Shown: in pieces, positions 18,741 through 28,545 of the stretch | Layout of the letters: each line of letters begins with the position of its first letter | Numbering within the stretch: the stretch's first letter is position 1 | Assembly: GCF_009720365.1 (NCBI RefSeq) | Contig: NZ_ML769313.1 | Location: 668,591-732,590, forward strand | Direction: 5' to 3' | DNA: 64,000 nucleotides | DNA from: Catellatospora paridis | GTDB lineage: Bacteria; Actinomycetota; Actinomycetes; Mycobacteriales; Micromonosporaceae | Position numbers and translations under genes: made by a program | Notes under the pieces: generated by a model | The model's database searches: none | Seen by the model: the letters and a program-made list of their open reading frames with translations, nothing else | Told to the model about the DNA's origin: nothing

Positions 18741-19627
18741 GCCATGCCAACCGCCCCGCCTGGATGGGCCGGCCCTCCCGGCTGACCACCGCGGCCAAGG
18801 GCATCGCGATCACGGTCATCGTCGCGCTGATGGTGTTCCCGATGTGGGTCGTGCTCGCCACGAGCTTCGCCCCGGCGGAGGAGGTCGTCGCCAACGGCGG
18901 CTTCGTGATCTGGCCGTCGGACTGGACCTCCGGCACGTACGAGCGGATCTTCGCGGCCGGCATGGTGCCGCGGGCGCTGCTGGTCAGCCTCGGGGTCACG
19001 CTGGTCGGGACGGCGCTGAGCCTGGTGCTGACGATCGGCCTGGCCTACGGACTGTCCCGCCCGGCCGTGTTCGGCGGCAAGCCGGTGCTGCTGATGGTGC
19101 TGTTCACGTTCCTGATGCCGGCCGGGATGATCCCGCTGTTCCTGGTGGTGCAGGGCACCGGCCTGCTCAACACGTTCGGTGCGCTGTTCGCGCCGATGCT
19201 GCTCAGCGCGTTCAACCTGATCGTGATGCGTGGCTTCTTCCAGTCGGTGCCGTCCGAGCTGATCGAGGCCGCGAAGATCGACGGTGCAGGGGAGCTGCGG
19301 ATCCTGCTGCGCCTGGTGCTGCCGCTGTCCAAGGCCGTGATCGCTGTGGTCGGCCTGTTCTACGCGGTGTCGTACTGGAACAACTTCTTCAACGGCGTCA
19401 TCTACCTCGACGACTCGAGCATGTGGCCGATGGCGACCCTGCTGCGCTCGTTCACCAGCGGCGGCCTGTCCGTGGCCGACGCGACCGGCGAGGCGGGCAG
19501 CCAGATCGCGCCGGTGTCGGTGCAGATGGCCGTGGTCGTGCTGGCCACCGTGCCGATCCTGGTGGTCTACCCGTTCGTGCAGCGGTTCTTCGTCAAGGGC
19601 GTGCTCACCGGCGCCGTCAAAGCCTGA
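18737..19627 (+). CDS. CUT1 sugar ABC transporter permease (YtcP type)
   Basis: This 296-residue inner-membrane protein starts at the ATG overlapping the previous stop (ATGA). It has six hydrophobic segments and the EAA loop IEAAKIDGAGELRILLRLVLPLSK. The motif VSYWNNFFNGVIYL and the ending RFFVKGVLTGAVKA are typical of the second CUT1 permease, which ends in KGxxxGxxKG-like sequences. It pairs with the preceding gene to form the translocation channel. Confidence 0.93.
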   Translation: MSHANRPAWMGRPSRLTTAAKGIAITVIVALMVFPMWVVLATSFAPAEEVVANGGFVIWPSDWTSGTYERIFAAGMVPRALLVSLGVTLVGTALSLVLTIGLAYGLSRPAVFGGKPVLLMVLFTFLMPAGMIPLFLVVQGTGLLNTFGALFAPMLLSAFNLIVMRGFFQSVPSELIEAAKIDGAGELRILLRLVLPLSKAVIAVVGLFYAVSYWNNFFNGVIYLDDSSMWPMATLLRSFTSGGLSVADATGEAGSQIAPVSVQMAVVVLATVPILVVYPFVQRFFVKGVLTGAVKA

Positions 19628-19750
19628 CCCGAGCCGACCTCGGGCCGTCCTGACCGGACGGTCCGGCTGACTGGCGCGCACCCTGCGCCGGATATCACCT
19701 GAAATAGCGCAACCAATCCCTCGCACCACTTTTCGATGAGAGGAACTGGC

Positions 19751-21379
19751 ATGACCATTTTCCACCGCCGGACGCTGCTGAAGGCCGTCGGCGTCTCGGC
19801 CACCGCCGTCGCCGCGCCGTCACTGCTCAGCGGCTGCGCCACCGGTGACGTCGGCGACGCCGGCAATGCGGGCAAGGACCTCGCCGCGTGGCCGACGTAC
19901 GTGCCGTTCGCCGGCCCCACCCCGGACGCGCCCGGTGACGCCACCGGCCTGCAGCCGCTGTACAAGAGCTACCCCGCGCAGCTCGCGCAGTCGGTGCACG
20001 ACAAGGTCGGCGACGGCTCCGACGTCACCGCCGTCTACCTGACCTACGGCACGCCGCCCTCGCCGGTGGAGCAGAACAAGCTGTGGCAGGAGCTGAACAA
20101 GGCGCTGGGCGTCAACCTGAAGCTCACCATCGTGCCGGCCGCCGACTGGGCGGCGAAGATCGCCACCATCACCGCGGGCGGCGACCTGCCCGACATCATC
20201 ATGAGCAACGACATCCCGCGCAAGAACGAGTTCATCCTGTCGCAGTGCGCGGACCTGTCGGAGTTCCTGTCCGGCGACGCGGTCAAGGACTACCCGAACC
20301 TGGCCAACATCCCGACCGTCACCTGGCAGAAGATGGGCCGCATCGGCGGGCGCATCTACGGCGTCCCGGTGGGCCGCCCGCTGTCGCCCGGCGGCCTGCT
20401 CATCAACAAGACCGCGTTCGACGCGGCCGGGGTGCCGCGGCAGGCCAGCCGCGAGCAGTTCCTCAACGGCCTCAAGGCGCTGTCCGGGAACGGCAAGTAC
20501 GGCACCTCGACGTCGCAGGGCGAGCTGACCGCCTACGGCCAGGCGCTGTACTACGCGGCTTCGGAGGGTGTGAAGGGCGCGTGGGTGCGCCAGGGCGACA
20601 AGTTCGTCCCCGGCATCGCCACCGAGCAGTTCAAGGCCGCGCTGGAGACCTACCGCAAGGCCGTCGAGCAGGGCTCGTTCCACCCGGACAGCCTGTCCAA
20701 GGACACCGCCGCGGACTTCATCAACGGCACCGTGGCCGCCAAGTTCTGGGGCTTCGGCGGGTACAGCCTGGACACCATCACCAAGATCGGTGGCCGGTTC
20801 GAGATCGACTACGCGCTGCCCTACGGCACCGGCGCGAACTGGCAGAGCGGTGGCATCTTCGGCTTCACCGTGTTCAAGAAGGCCTCCGCCGACCGGATCA
20901 AGCTGCTGCTGCGCGTCTGCGACTACCTGGCCGCGCCGTTCGGCACCAAGGAGTACGAGCTGTCGCACTACGGCGTCGAGGGCGTGCACTTCACCCGCGA
21001 CGCGGCGATCGGCATCAAGCCGACCGACCTGGCCACCACCACCGAGGTGCCCAGCGCGCTCGGCGTGCGCTACATCGCCGACGCCCCGTGGCCGATCTTC
21101 ATTCCGGGCCAGCCGGAGGCCGCGCAGCGCCTGTACGACTTCACCAAGGCGACGCTGCCCACCAGCACACCCGACCCGTCGGTGGGCCTGATCTCCGCGT
21201 CGTGGAGCAAGAACGCCGGCAACCTCAACAAGATCATCGGTGACGGCATCACCGCGATCGGCTGGGGCCGCCGCCCGGTGTCCGACCTCGACGTGATCGT
21301 CAAGGACTTCAACGGCATCGGCGGCGCGGCCGCGGCCGAGGAGTTCGCCAAGGAGTACTCGGCGGCCCAGGGCGAGTAG
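19751..21379 (+). CDS. Extracellular sugar-binding lipoprotein of the CUT1 importer
   Basis: ATG 19751 follows GAGAGGAA and gives 542 residues, long for the family, as seen in LplA/YtcQ-type binders of large oligosaccharides. The N-terminus HRRTLLKAVG carries a twin-arginine-like signal and a lipobox ending LLSGC, so a Tat-exported lipoprotein is likely. The body shows the type 1 solute-binding pattern (VNLKLTIVPAADWAAKIATITAGGDLPDIIM). It is followed by the lyase and fucosidase genes, so it should capture the oligosaccharides they release or trim. Confidence 0.92.
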   Translation: MTIFHRRTLLKAVGVSATAVAAPSLLSGCATGDVGDAGNAGKDLAAWPTYVPFAGPTPDAPGDATGLQPLYKSYPAQLAQSVHDKVGDGSDVTAVYLTYGTPPSPVEQNKLWQELNKALGVNLKLTIVPAADWAAKIATITAGGDLPDIIMSNDIPRKNEFILSQCADLSEFLSGDAVKDYPNLANIPTVTWQKMGRIGGRIYGVPVGRPLSPGGLLINKTAFDAAGVPRQASREQFLNGLKALSGNGKYGTSTSQGELTAYGQALYYAASEGVKGAWVRQGDKFVPGIATEQFKAALETYRKAVEQGSFHPDSLSKDTAADFINGTVAAKFWGFGGYSLDTITKIGGRFEIDYALPYGTGANWQSGGIFGFTVFKKASADRIKLLLRVCDYLAAPFGTKEYELSHYGVEGVHFTRDAAIGIKPTDLATTTEVPSALGVRYIADAPWPIFIPGQPEAAQRLYDFTKATLPTSTPDPSVGLISASWSKNAGNLNKIIGDGITAIGWGRRPVSDLDVIVKDFNGIGGAAAAEEFAKEYSAAQGE

Positions 21380-21423
21380 GCCCGGCCCGCACGGGGGCGC
21401 GTGAACGCAGCAAGAGCTAGACA

Positions 21424-21468
21424 CCGGTGCCCGGCCGGACGGTAGCCCGCCGTCCGGCCAGGCACCGG
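21424..21468 (+). terminator. Hairpin after the sugar-binding protein gene
   Basis: Nineteen-base arms (21424-21442 and 21450-21468), CCGGTGCC...CGGACGG and the near-complement, enclose a seven-base loop. No T-run follows, so it may attenuate, or protect the upstream mRNA, instead of ending transcription fully before the lyase gene. Confidence 0.6.
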
Positions 21469-21512
21469 CCGCACCGCCATACCCCCGCCTGACAAAGATG
21501 TTGGGAGCTCCC

Positions 21513-23879
21513 ATGGCACATCCGTCCCTGTCCCGTCGCCGGCTGCTGCAGGCCGCCGGCGTCACCGCCGCCGCGACCGGCGCCGGGGCACTGCTGCCCG
21601 GCCCGGCCCACGCCGCCGACGAGTACGACACCCTGCGCCTGCGCTGGCGCGACATGCTCCTGGGCACCGGCTACGACCCGGCCGACCCGCTCTACGCCGG
21701 ACGGCTCGCCACGCGCGGCGCCGACGCGGCGGCATTCCGCTCGACCATGGCCCCGACCAGCGCCTCACTCTGGCCGGACCTGCCCTACACCGCCTCCAAC
21801 GGCGACCAGGTCAGCGCGACCTACTCACGGCTGAAGACCATGGCCATGGCGTACGCGCAGCCCGGCACCGGCCTGACCGGCGACCCGGCGCTGGCCGTGG
21901 AGATCGTCGCGGGCCTGGACCACGTGCACGCCAACGTCTACAACGCGTCGTTCAACCCGAACGGCAACTGGTGGTGGAACACCCAGATCGGCTCCGCCCA
22001 CCACCTCACCGACCTGGCCGTCATCATGTACGACCACCTGTCGGCGGCCCAGCTGGCGAACTACACGAACGCCGTGTTCCACTTCGTGCCCGACTCCCGG
22101 GTGGCGACCTACAGCGGCACCAGCACCAGCGCCAACCGCGTCGACCTGTGCCGCTCGATCCTCATGGCCGGGCTGCTGGTCAAGAACAGCGCCAAGATGA
22201 CACTGGCCCGTGACGCCCTGTCCCCGGTGTTCCCGCTCGTCACCACGAGCGACGGCTTCTACGCCGACGGCTCGTTCATCCAGCACGTGCGCCACCCGTA
22301 CGCCGGCTCCTACGGTGCGGTGCTGCTGGGCGGTCTGGCGAACCTGTTCGCGCTGCTGGCGGGTTCCACCTGGGCGGTCACCGACCCGAACCGGCAGCTC
22401 GTGTTCGACGCGGTCGAGAAGACCTTCGCCCCCTTCCTTTACTGCGGGCTGGTGATGGACGGCGTCTCCGGGCGCGCGATCAGCCGCGAGACCGGTGACC
22501 ATGTCCGCGGCCACGGCATCATCGACTCCATCGCGGTGCTCGCCCAGGGGGCTGGCGCGGCCGAGCGCAACCGCTGGAAGGGCCTGGTCAAGGGCTGGCT
22601 CCAGCGCGACTACTACCTGCCGTACACCAGCAACGCCAACCTCGGCGTGCCCGCCCTCGCCCGGCTGCGGGCCATCGTCGCCGACCCCGCGGTCACCGCG
22701 CTGGCCGAGCCCGTCGCCAACCGGGTCTTCCCGGCCACCGACCGGGTCACCCACCGGCGCGCGGGCTGGGCGGCCGGGCTGAGCATGAGCTCGCACCGGA
22801 TCTCCTTCTACGCATACGGCAACACCGAGAACAAACGCGGCTGGCACACCGGCTCGGGCATGCTCTACCACTGGAAGGAGCAGACGCTCGGCCAGTTCAG
22901 CGACGCGTTCTGGCCTACCGTCGACCCCTACCGGCTGCCCGGGACCACGGTGTCGGCCAAGACCCTCGCCGACGGCGCGGGCGGCGACTTCGGGGCGCCG
23001 TGCCCGACGTCGAGCTGGGTCGGCGGGGCGGGCGACGGCACGTTCGCGGTGGCCGGCATGGACATCCGCGGCCTGCAGTCGACACTGGGCGGGCGCAAGT
23101 CGTGGTTCTTCGTCGACGACGCGATCGTGTGCCTGGGCGCGGGCATCGGCTGCGCCGACGGCACCGGCGTCGAGTCGATCGTCGAGAACCGCAACCTGGG
23201 CTCGGGCGGCACGCACACCCTCACCGTCGACGGCGTGGCGCAGCCGTCCACCACCGGCTGGTCGGCGACCCTGACCGGGGCCGGCTGGGCCAACCTGGCC
23301 GGCTTCGCGGGTTACGTGTTCCCCGGCGGCGCGACGGTCAAGGCCCTGCGCTCGCAGCGCACCGGTTCCTACCACGACATCAACGCGCTGATGGGCTCCA
23401 CGACCCAGCACACCCGGCGCTACCTGACGTTGTGGTTCGACCACGGGGTCAACCCGTCCGGAGCCGGGTACGCGTACATCCTGATGCCAGGCGCGGACAT
23501 CGCCGCGACGGCGGCTCGGGCCGCCGACACCGGTTGGCTGCAGGTGCTCGCCAACAGCGCCGTCCAGCAGGGCGTACGCATCCCGTCGCTGGGCTACACC
23601 GCGGTCAACTTCTTCGGCAACGGCACTGTCGGCGGCGTCTTGGCCGTCGGCCCGGCCAGCGTCATGATCCGCGAGAGCGGGAACAGTGCGACGCTGTCCA
23701 TCGCCAACCCGACCCAGCAGCAGACCAGCATCGACGTGACCTGGCACCGCCCGGTCGCCGCCGTGGTGTTCAAGGACGCCACCGTGACCGTGCTCGGCAG
23801 CGGCTCCTCGCTGCAGCTGCGGGTGGACACCAGCGGCAGGAACGGCCGCCTGCACAAGATCACCGTGACACTCGCCTGA
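21513..23879 (+). CDS. Secreted polysaccharide lyase family 8 (hyaluronate/chondroitin/xanthan lyase type)
   Basis: This 788-residue precursor has a Tat signal (RRRLLQAAG ... AHA). An alpha/alpha toroid covers about residues 35-390, followed by beta-sandwich domains. The PL8 catalytic residues are visible: Asn208 (SANRVDLC), His258 and Tyr267 (FIQHVRHPYAGSYG) and Arg321 (GRAISR). The spacings Asn-His 50, His-Tyr 9 and Tyr-Arg 54 agree with those known for pneumococcal hyaluronate lyase. The conserved NTENKRGWHTGSGM segment follows. The NWWWN aromatic patch also fits. PL8 enzymes cleave uronic-acid polysaccharides by beta-elimination; the polymer cannot be fixed from sequence. It sits between the importer and the fucosidase. 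Confidence 0.94.
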   Translation: MAHPSLSRRRLLQAAGVTAAATGAGALLPGPAHAADEYDTLRLRWRDMLLGTGYDPADPLYAGRLATRGADAAAFRSTMAPTSASLWPDLPYTASNGDQVSATYSRLKTMAMAYAQPGTGLTGDPALAVEIVAGLDHVHANVYNASFNPNGNWWWNTQIGSAHHLTDLAVIMYDHLSAAQLANYTNAVFHFVPDSRVATYSGTSTSANRVDLCRSILMAGLLVKNSAKMTLARDALSPVFPLVTTSDGFYADGSFIQHVRHPYAGSYGAVLLGGLANLFALLAGSTWAVTDPNRQLVFDAVEKTFAPFLYCGLVMDGVSGRAISRETGDHVRGHGIIDSIAVLAQGAGAAERNRWKGLVKGWLQRDYYLPYTSNANLGVPALARLRAIVADPAVTALAEPVANRVFPATDRVTHRRAGWAAGLSMSSHRISFYAYGNTENKRGWHTGSGMLYHWKEQTLGQFSDAFWPTVDPYRLPGTTVSAKTLADGAGGDFGAPCPTSSWVGGAGDGTFAVAGMDIRGLQSTLGGRKSWFFVDDAIVCLGAGIGCADGTGVESIVENRNLGSGGTHTLTVDGVAQPSTTGWSATLTGAGWANLAGFAGYVFPGGATVKALRSQRTGSYHDINALMGSTTQHTRRYLTLWFDHGVNPSGAGYAYILMPGADIAATAARAADTGWLQVLANSAVQQGVRIPSLGYTAVNFFGNGTVGGVLAVGPASVMIRESGNSATLSIANPTQQQTSIDVTWHRPVAAVVFKDATVTVLGSGSSLQLRVDTSGRNGRLHKITVTLA

Positions 23880-23889
23880 CCCCCGGACC

Positions 23890-23923
23890 GTCCCGGCGGT
23901 GTCATTGCGGCCGCCGCCGGGAC
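23890..23923 (+). terminator. Weak hairpin between lyase and fucosidase genes
   Basis: GTCCCGGCGG (23890-23899) pairs perfectly with CCGCCGGGAC (23914-23923). No T-tract follows, so read-through into the fucosidase gene is expected. Confidence 0.45.
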
Positions 23924-23950
23924 CCACTCTCGCTAGGAGCCCGTTTCACC

Positions 23951-25222
23951 ATGACCATGCAACCCTGGTTCACCCAGGCCAAACTCGGCATCTTCGTGCA
24001 CTGGGGCGTCTACGCCGTCGACGGCGTGGCCGAGTCGTGGTCGTTCTACGCCGGCGAACTCACCCGCGACGAGTACCTCGCCCAGCTCGACCGGTTCACC
24101 GCCGCGAACTACGACCCCGACGCCTGGGCGGACCTGTTCGCCCGCGCGGGGGCCCGCTACGCGGTGCTCACCACCAAGCACCACGACGGCGTCGCGCTGT
24201 GGGACACCGCCGCCACCGACCTGTCCGTGGTGAAGCGCACGCCCGCGGCCCGTGACCTGGTCGGCCCATACGCCGACGCGCTGCGCCGACGCGGCCTGCA
24301 CGTCGGCCTCTACTTCGCGCACAACGACTGGAGCCACCCCGACTATCCGACCGTGCGCCCGTCGCACCTGCACCGGCCGTGGGTCGACAACCGCTTCGCG
24401 ATGCCCGCGCCGGGCGAGGAGGACCCGGCCGCGTTCGAGCGCTACCTGACCGACGTGCACCGGGCCCAGGTCGGGGAGCTGCTCGACCGCTACCACCCCG
24501 ACCTGCTGTGGTTCGACGGCTCCTGGGAGCGCGACGAACAGCAGTGGCGGATGGGCGAGCTGGCCGGGCAGATCCGGGAGCACTCGCCGCAGATCCTGCT
24601 CAACGGCCGCATGATGGGCCACGGCGACTACCTGACGCCCGAGCTGGGCGTGCCGATCAATCCGCCGGACGTGCCGTGGGAGCTGTGCTACACCCTCGGC
24701 GACTTCTGGGGCCACCGGCCCGACGACGTCAACGTCAAGTCGGTGCGCGAGCTGGTCCGGGTGTTCTCCGAGACCATCGGCGGCGGCGGCAACCTGCTGC
24801 TCAGCGTCGGCCCGCGCGAGGACGGCACGTTCGTGCCCGAGCACGTCGAGCGGCTGGAAGGCCTGGGCGGGTGGATCGCCCGGCATGACGAGGCGGTGTA
24901 CCCGACCGGCGCGGGCCTGCCGTACGGCCACCACTACGGCCCGTCCACCCTGTCCGCCGACCGTTGCACGCTCTACCTGTTCTGCTTCGACACCCCGCGG
25001 GAGTTCGTCGAGCTGCGCGGCCTGCACAACAAGGTCCGCGACATCCGGGTGCTCGGCACCGGCGAGCAGCTCGGCCATCGCGTCGTCGGCGGCTTCCCCA
25101 GCCGCAACGTGCCCGGCGTCGTCCGTATCGACGCCCCTACCGCTGTCGACCCCTACGCCACCGTCCTGGCGCTGCAGCTGGAGGGCGAACTCGACCTCTA
25201 CCGCGGCCACGGCGAAGGCTGA
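23951..25222 (+). CDS. Alpha-L-fucosidase, GH29 family (cytoplasmic)
   Basis: The 423-residue protein starts at ATG 23951. It shows the GH29 N-terminal pattern WFTQAKLGIFVHWGVYAV, the HHDGVALW motif (AVLTTKHHDGVALWDT) and the nucleophile region LLWFDGSW with Asp189 as the likely nucleophile. No signal peptide is present, so it should trim fucose from oligosaccharides after import. A short C-terminal beta domain follows. It lies between the PL8 lyase and the broken heparinase-like gene in one transcription direction, indicating that the imported glycan carries alpha-linked fucose or a related sugar. Confidence 0.94.
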   Translation: MTMQPWFTQAKLGIFVHWGVYAVDGVAESWSFYAGELTRDEYLAQLDRFTAANYDPDAWADLFARAGARYAVLTTKHHDGVALWDTAATDLSVVKRTPAARDLVGPYADALRRRGLHVGLYFAHNDWSHPDYPTVRPSHLHRPWVDNRFAMPAPGEEDPAAFERYLTDVHRAQVGELLDRYHPDLLWFDGSWERDEQQWRMGELAGQIREHSPQILLNGRMMGHGDYLTPELGVPINPPDVPWELCYTLGDFWGHRPDDVNVKSVRELVRVFSETIGGGGNLLLSVGPREDGTFVPEHVERLEGLGGWIARHDEAVYPTGAGLPYGHHYGPSTLSADRCTLYLFCFDTPREFVELRGLHNKVRDIRVLGTGEQLGHRVVGGFPSRNVPGVVRIDAPTAVDPYATVLALQLEGELDLYRGHGEG

Positions 25223-25249
25223 CCGTCCCCTTCGGAAGGAGTACCTGCC

Positions 25250-28077
25250 ATGCGTGTGCTCAAACGCGCCACCGCGCTCGCCGCGACGGCCGCGGTGCTG
25301 GCGGCGACGGGGGCGCAGGCGCCCGCCTTCGCCGCCACCGCCCTGATCAACGGCGACTTCGAGCGGGTCACCGCCACCGGGCAGCCGGAGGGCTGGGGCC
25401 CGTGGAAGCCGGCCGGCAACGGCGTCATCTCACTGGCCGAGGGGCCGGACGGCAGCCGGGCGCTGCAACTGCTCAACGACTCCACCGACGACCGCACCGC
25501 CGTCGGCCAGCGCATCGACAACCCGGACCCGTCCCGGGTGCGCTATTTCCGGGTCTCGGTCGACGTCAAGGCCGAGAACATCAGCGGGTACGCCGCCGCC
25601 GTACGCGTGCAGTACGTCAACGGCGGGGTGCCGCTGACCCTGGCCGCCCGCACCTCGGGCACCCACGACTGGCGGCAGGTCACCGAGTACGTCGCCGCGC
25701 CCGCGGGCACCACCCAGCTGTCGATCGAGCCGATGCTCGACAGCGCCAAGGGCCGCTACCTGATCGACAACCTCGAAATCGCCGCGGTGGACGCCGCCGG
25801 GGTGGTCACCGCGAGCGCCCAGCCGACCGGCGAGGTCGAGCTGAGCTGGAACTTCGCCGGGCTGACCCCGCACCGCTACGAGATTCACCGGGGGAGCGCG
25901 GCCGACTTCGTGCCCGGCCCGGCGACGCTGCTGCGTACGCTCACCGGCTTCACCCAGGCCGAGGATGCCACGGCACAGCCGTCGGCGTCCTACTTCTACA
26001 AGGTGGTCGCGCTCGACCCCGCCGGGGCGCAGCTCGGCGTCACCGTGCCCGGCGCGGTGACGCTGCCCGCCACGTTCGCCGACGACCAGCGCACGACCGT
26101 GCTCTCGGCGACCGGACTCGGCCACGACGTGCGTGTCGCGTGGCGCCTCGCGGCCGGCACCACCGGGCCGGTGACCCTCTGGGGCGACCAGCAGGACCTG
26201 TCCGACAGCGACCTGCGCAAGGCCCGCGCGCTGGGCGTGTTCGCGACCACGGCCGACGGGGTCACCCTCGCCCCGAACCAGCGCAAGGGCTCGAAGCACT
26301 ACGCGCTGACCGACGCCGCGGGCACGGTGCTGGCCACCGCGAGCCCGGCCGGGCTCGCCCACCCGCGCTCGGAGGCGACGAAGGACCGGCTCAAGGACGC
26401 CCGCAAAGCGATCAAGGACGGCACGCCGAAGCTGCTGTGGGAGGCCCTGCTCGCCCGCGTCGCCGCCGGTCCCACCGGTACCGGGTACGCCGCCTGGTGC
26501 CAGCACGGCGCCGAGGCCGCCTTCGCGTACCAGGTCACCGGGGACGTCGCGTACGCCGCGCGGGCTTCACGGCGTTCACCGAGTCCGAGCGGCAACTGCC
26601 GTACCTGACCACGACCAACCTGTTGGAGTCCGCCAACTGCATCGCGCGCCTGGCCCAGATCTACGACTGGTCCTACCCGGCGTGGTCCGAAGCTCAGCGG
26701 GCGCAGGCGATCGAGGCCTTCCAGCGGGCGCAGGCCTTCTTCGAGGTCGGCCACCACCCCAACATCGACCTGCCGGACAGGGCCAGCAACTGGGTCGCCG
26801 TCATCCGCGGCGCGGAACTGGCGATGCAGCTCGCGGTGCGCGGCGACGGCGGGTTCGGGCTCCAGGAGCGGCGCATCGCGGGCCTCGTGGACCAGCTCCG
26901 GCAGCACCTCGACACCGCGTACGCCGACACCGGCTGGGACCAGGAGGGCCTGGACTACCTCAGCTACGGCCTGACCATCGCGGTGCCCGGCATCATCGGC
27001 TCGCTCGACGCCGGCATCGGGGCGCTGGACGCGTCCTGGCACCGGCCGCAGTTCGCGAACCTGCTCATGCACTCGATGTCGGCCGCGCCCGGCCAGCAGC
27101 GGCTGCAGTGGGGCGTCGGCGTTGCGAACGGCACCGTCGCGGCCGCTCCGCTGTTCTTCACCAATACCCCGTCCGCGCAGCTTCCCGCGTACCTGTGGCA
27201 CTACGAGCGCACCGTCGGCCGCCTGGCCCCGGTGCCGCGCGTCGGCGGCAGTCAGGACCTGTCCGCGATCCTGTACTGGCCGGTCGGCGTCCGGGAGCAG
27301 GACCCGGATCTCGGTCCGGCCGAGGTGACCGCGCCGCTGTACGACGACCATGCCGGGGCGTACCAGTTCCGCAGCCGCCACTCCGACGCCGACGACGTGC
27401 TGGTGGGCTTGCAGAACCGCAACGCCCACCACCTCGGCTGGAACGGCACCGACACCTTCGGCCTGGGCCTGATCGGGCACGGCACGGCGTGGGCGCGGCA
27501 GCCCGCCAAGGATTACGCCAAGCTGGAACTGTTCTCCAAGCCGCTGGTCGACGGCAAGGTCGAGCCGGCCGTCGGCAGAGGCGTGACCCTCGCCTCGCGC
27601 TGCTATCCCGGGCAGCACGGCGGGTTCCTGTCCCTGGACGGCAGCGGCAACTACCAGTTGGCCACGGCCCGCCGCGATGTCGCGGTCGACCTGCGCCCGG
27701 TCGGCGGCGCGGACACGGTGCTCGCGCTCCACGACACCTTCGCCGACGCTCGTAGCCACGCCTACGCCTGGCAACTGTCACCGGAGCCCGGCGTACAGAT
27801 CAGCCACGGCGCCACCGAGAACGGGGCGGCGACGTTCCTGCTCACCAAGGGCGACGCCTACCTCAAGGGCTGGGTCGTCGGCGGCGAGGCGATCACCTTC
27901 GCCACGGTGAACGGCGCGCTGCAGGTCCGCCAGGAAGGCACGGCGGCCGACTTCCGCATCGTGCTGGCCGTCGGCGCGGGCACGCCCCCGGTCGCCACCA
28001 CCGAGGGCCACCTGCTCACCCTCGGCACCACCCGGTACGACCTCGACGACCTCGCCGCCTTCACCCCCGCCGCCTGA
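25250..28077 (+). pseudogene. Heparinase II/III-like polysaccharide lyase, interrupted by a frameshift
   Basis: ATG 25250 follows GGAAGGAG. The first frame gives a signal peptide (to about residue 33), a galactose-binding-like module (about 35-180), a fibronectin-III-like stretch and the start of an alpha/alpha toroid. At about 26565-26575 it shifts into a nonsense tail ending at 26608. The homologous sequence continues in the -1 frame from FTAFTESERQLPYLTTTN to 28077, with toroid motifs (GHHPNIDLPDRASNWV, GWDQEGLDYLSYG) and a C-terminal beta-sandwich. The combined protein would be about 942 residues. One missing base explains it. No slippery heptamer is seen, so mutation or sequencing error is more likely than programmed frameshifting. 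Confidence 0.85.
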
Positions 28078-28241
28078 GTGGCCCTGCGGGGCGGCGCCGT
28101 CGGTCCTGACGCCGCCGTCCCGCGGGCGAAGACCGCGACGCGCCACCTGATCGCCCCTCGACCGCGCCTCCGCTACAGTGCTCGACCCCAGCCGTCGCCC
28201 GGCGGCCGGGGAACTCCGCGCAAGCTGCTCAAAGGAGAGTC

Positions 28242-28428
28242 ATGCGCAGGCTGCGGGACGCTCGCCGCCGTGCTCGCCCAACCGGGCGTCACCGCATATC
28301 GCCACACCGGCACCGCCGCTCGACCGACCACGGTCACCGTCGGTGGCAGCGGCCGATACGTGCGCATACAGCTCGTGACGAGCACGCCGACCGCACTGAA
28401 CCTGGCCGAGGTCAGAGCGCTGCGCTGA
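28242..28428 (+). pseudogene. Remnant of a secreted protein with F5/8C-type C-terminus
   Basis: AAGGAGAG with ATG 28242 marks an old gene start, but its frame soon loses meaning. In another frame the DNA encodes a signal-like GTLAAVLAQPG and then a discoidin/F5/8C-like ending (VTVGGSGRYVRIQLV ... NLAEVRAL). The pieces fit the two ends of a carbohydrate-binding protein whose middle has been deleted. The surrounding 28078-28463 region has no other gene that I can support. Confidence 0.5.
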
Positions 28429-28463
28429 CTGTCCGCGCGGCACTGTCGCCGCGGGCGAAGATC

Positions 28464-28540
28464 GCGACGATCTTGCGCGAACTGTTGCCGATACGCCCGG
28501 ATGGAGTGTGTCGTCACCACGGTTCGCGCAAGATCGTCGC
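28464..28540. repeat. REP-like palindrome, family B copy 2
   Basis: Perfect 19-base arms (28464-28482 and 28522-28540) share the GCGACGATCTTGCGC core with the copy at 14264-14338. The loops are also similar (ATACGCCCG, TGTCGT). It ends five bases before the stop codon of the minus-strand PIG-L gene. Confidence 0.85.
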
Positions 28541-28545
28541 GGGGG

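Noticed and set aside
21400-21480. Small RNA or riboswitch before the PL8 gene
   Set aside because: Only a simple hairpin is visible; there is no conserved aptamer pattern that I can identify.
24964-26560. Long overlapping open frame upstream of the heparinase-like frame
   Set aside because: Before about 26565 the frame encodes an Arg/Ala/Gly-rich shadow of the fucosidase and of the real first frame; only the part after the shift is coding.
26555-26610. Programmed -1 ribosomal frameshift in the heparinase-like gene
   Set aside because: No XXXYYYZ slippery heptamer and no obvious downstream pseudoknot; a missing base is simpler.
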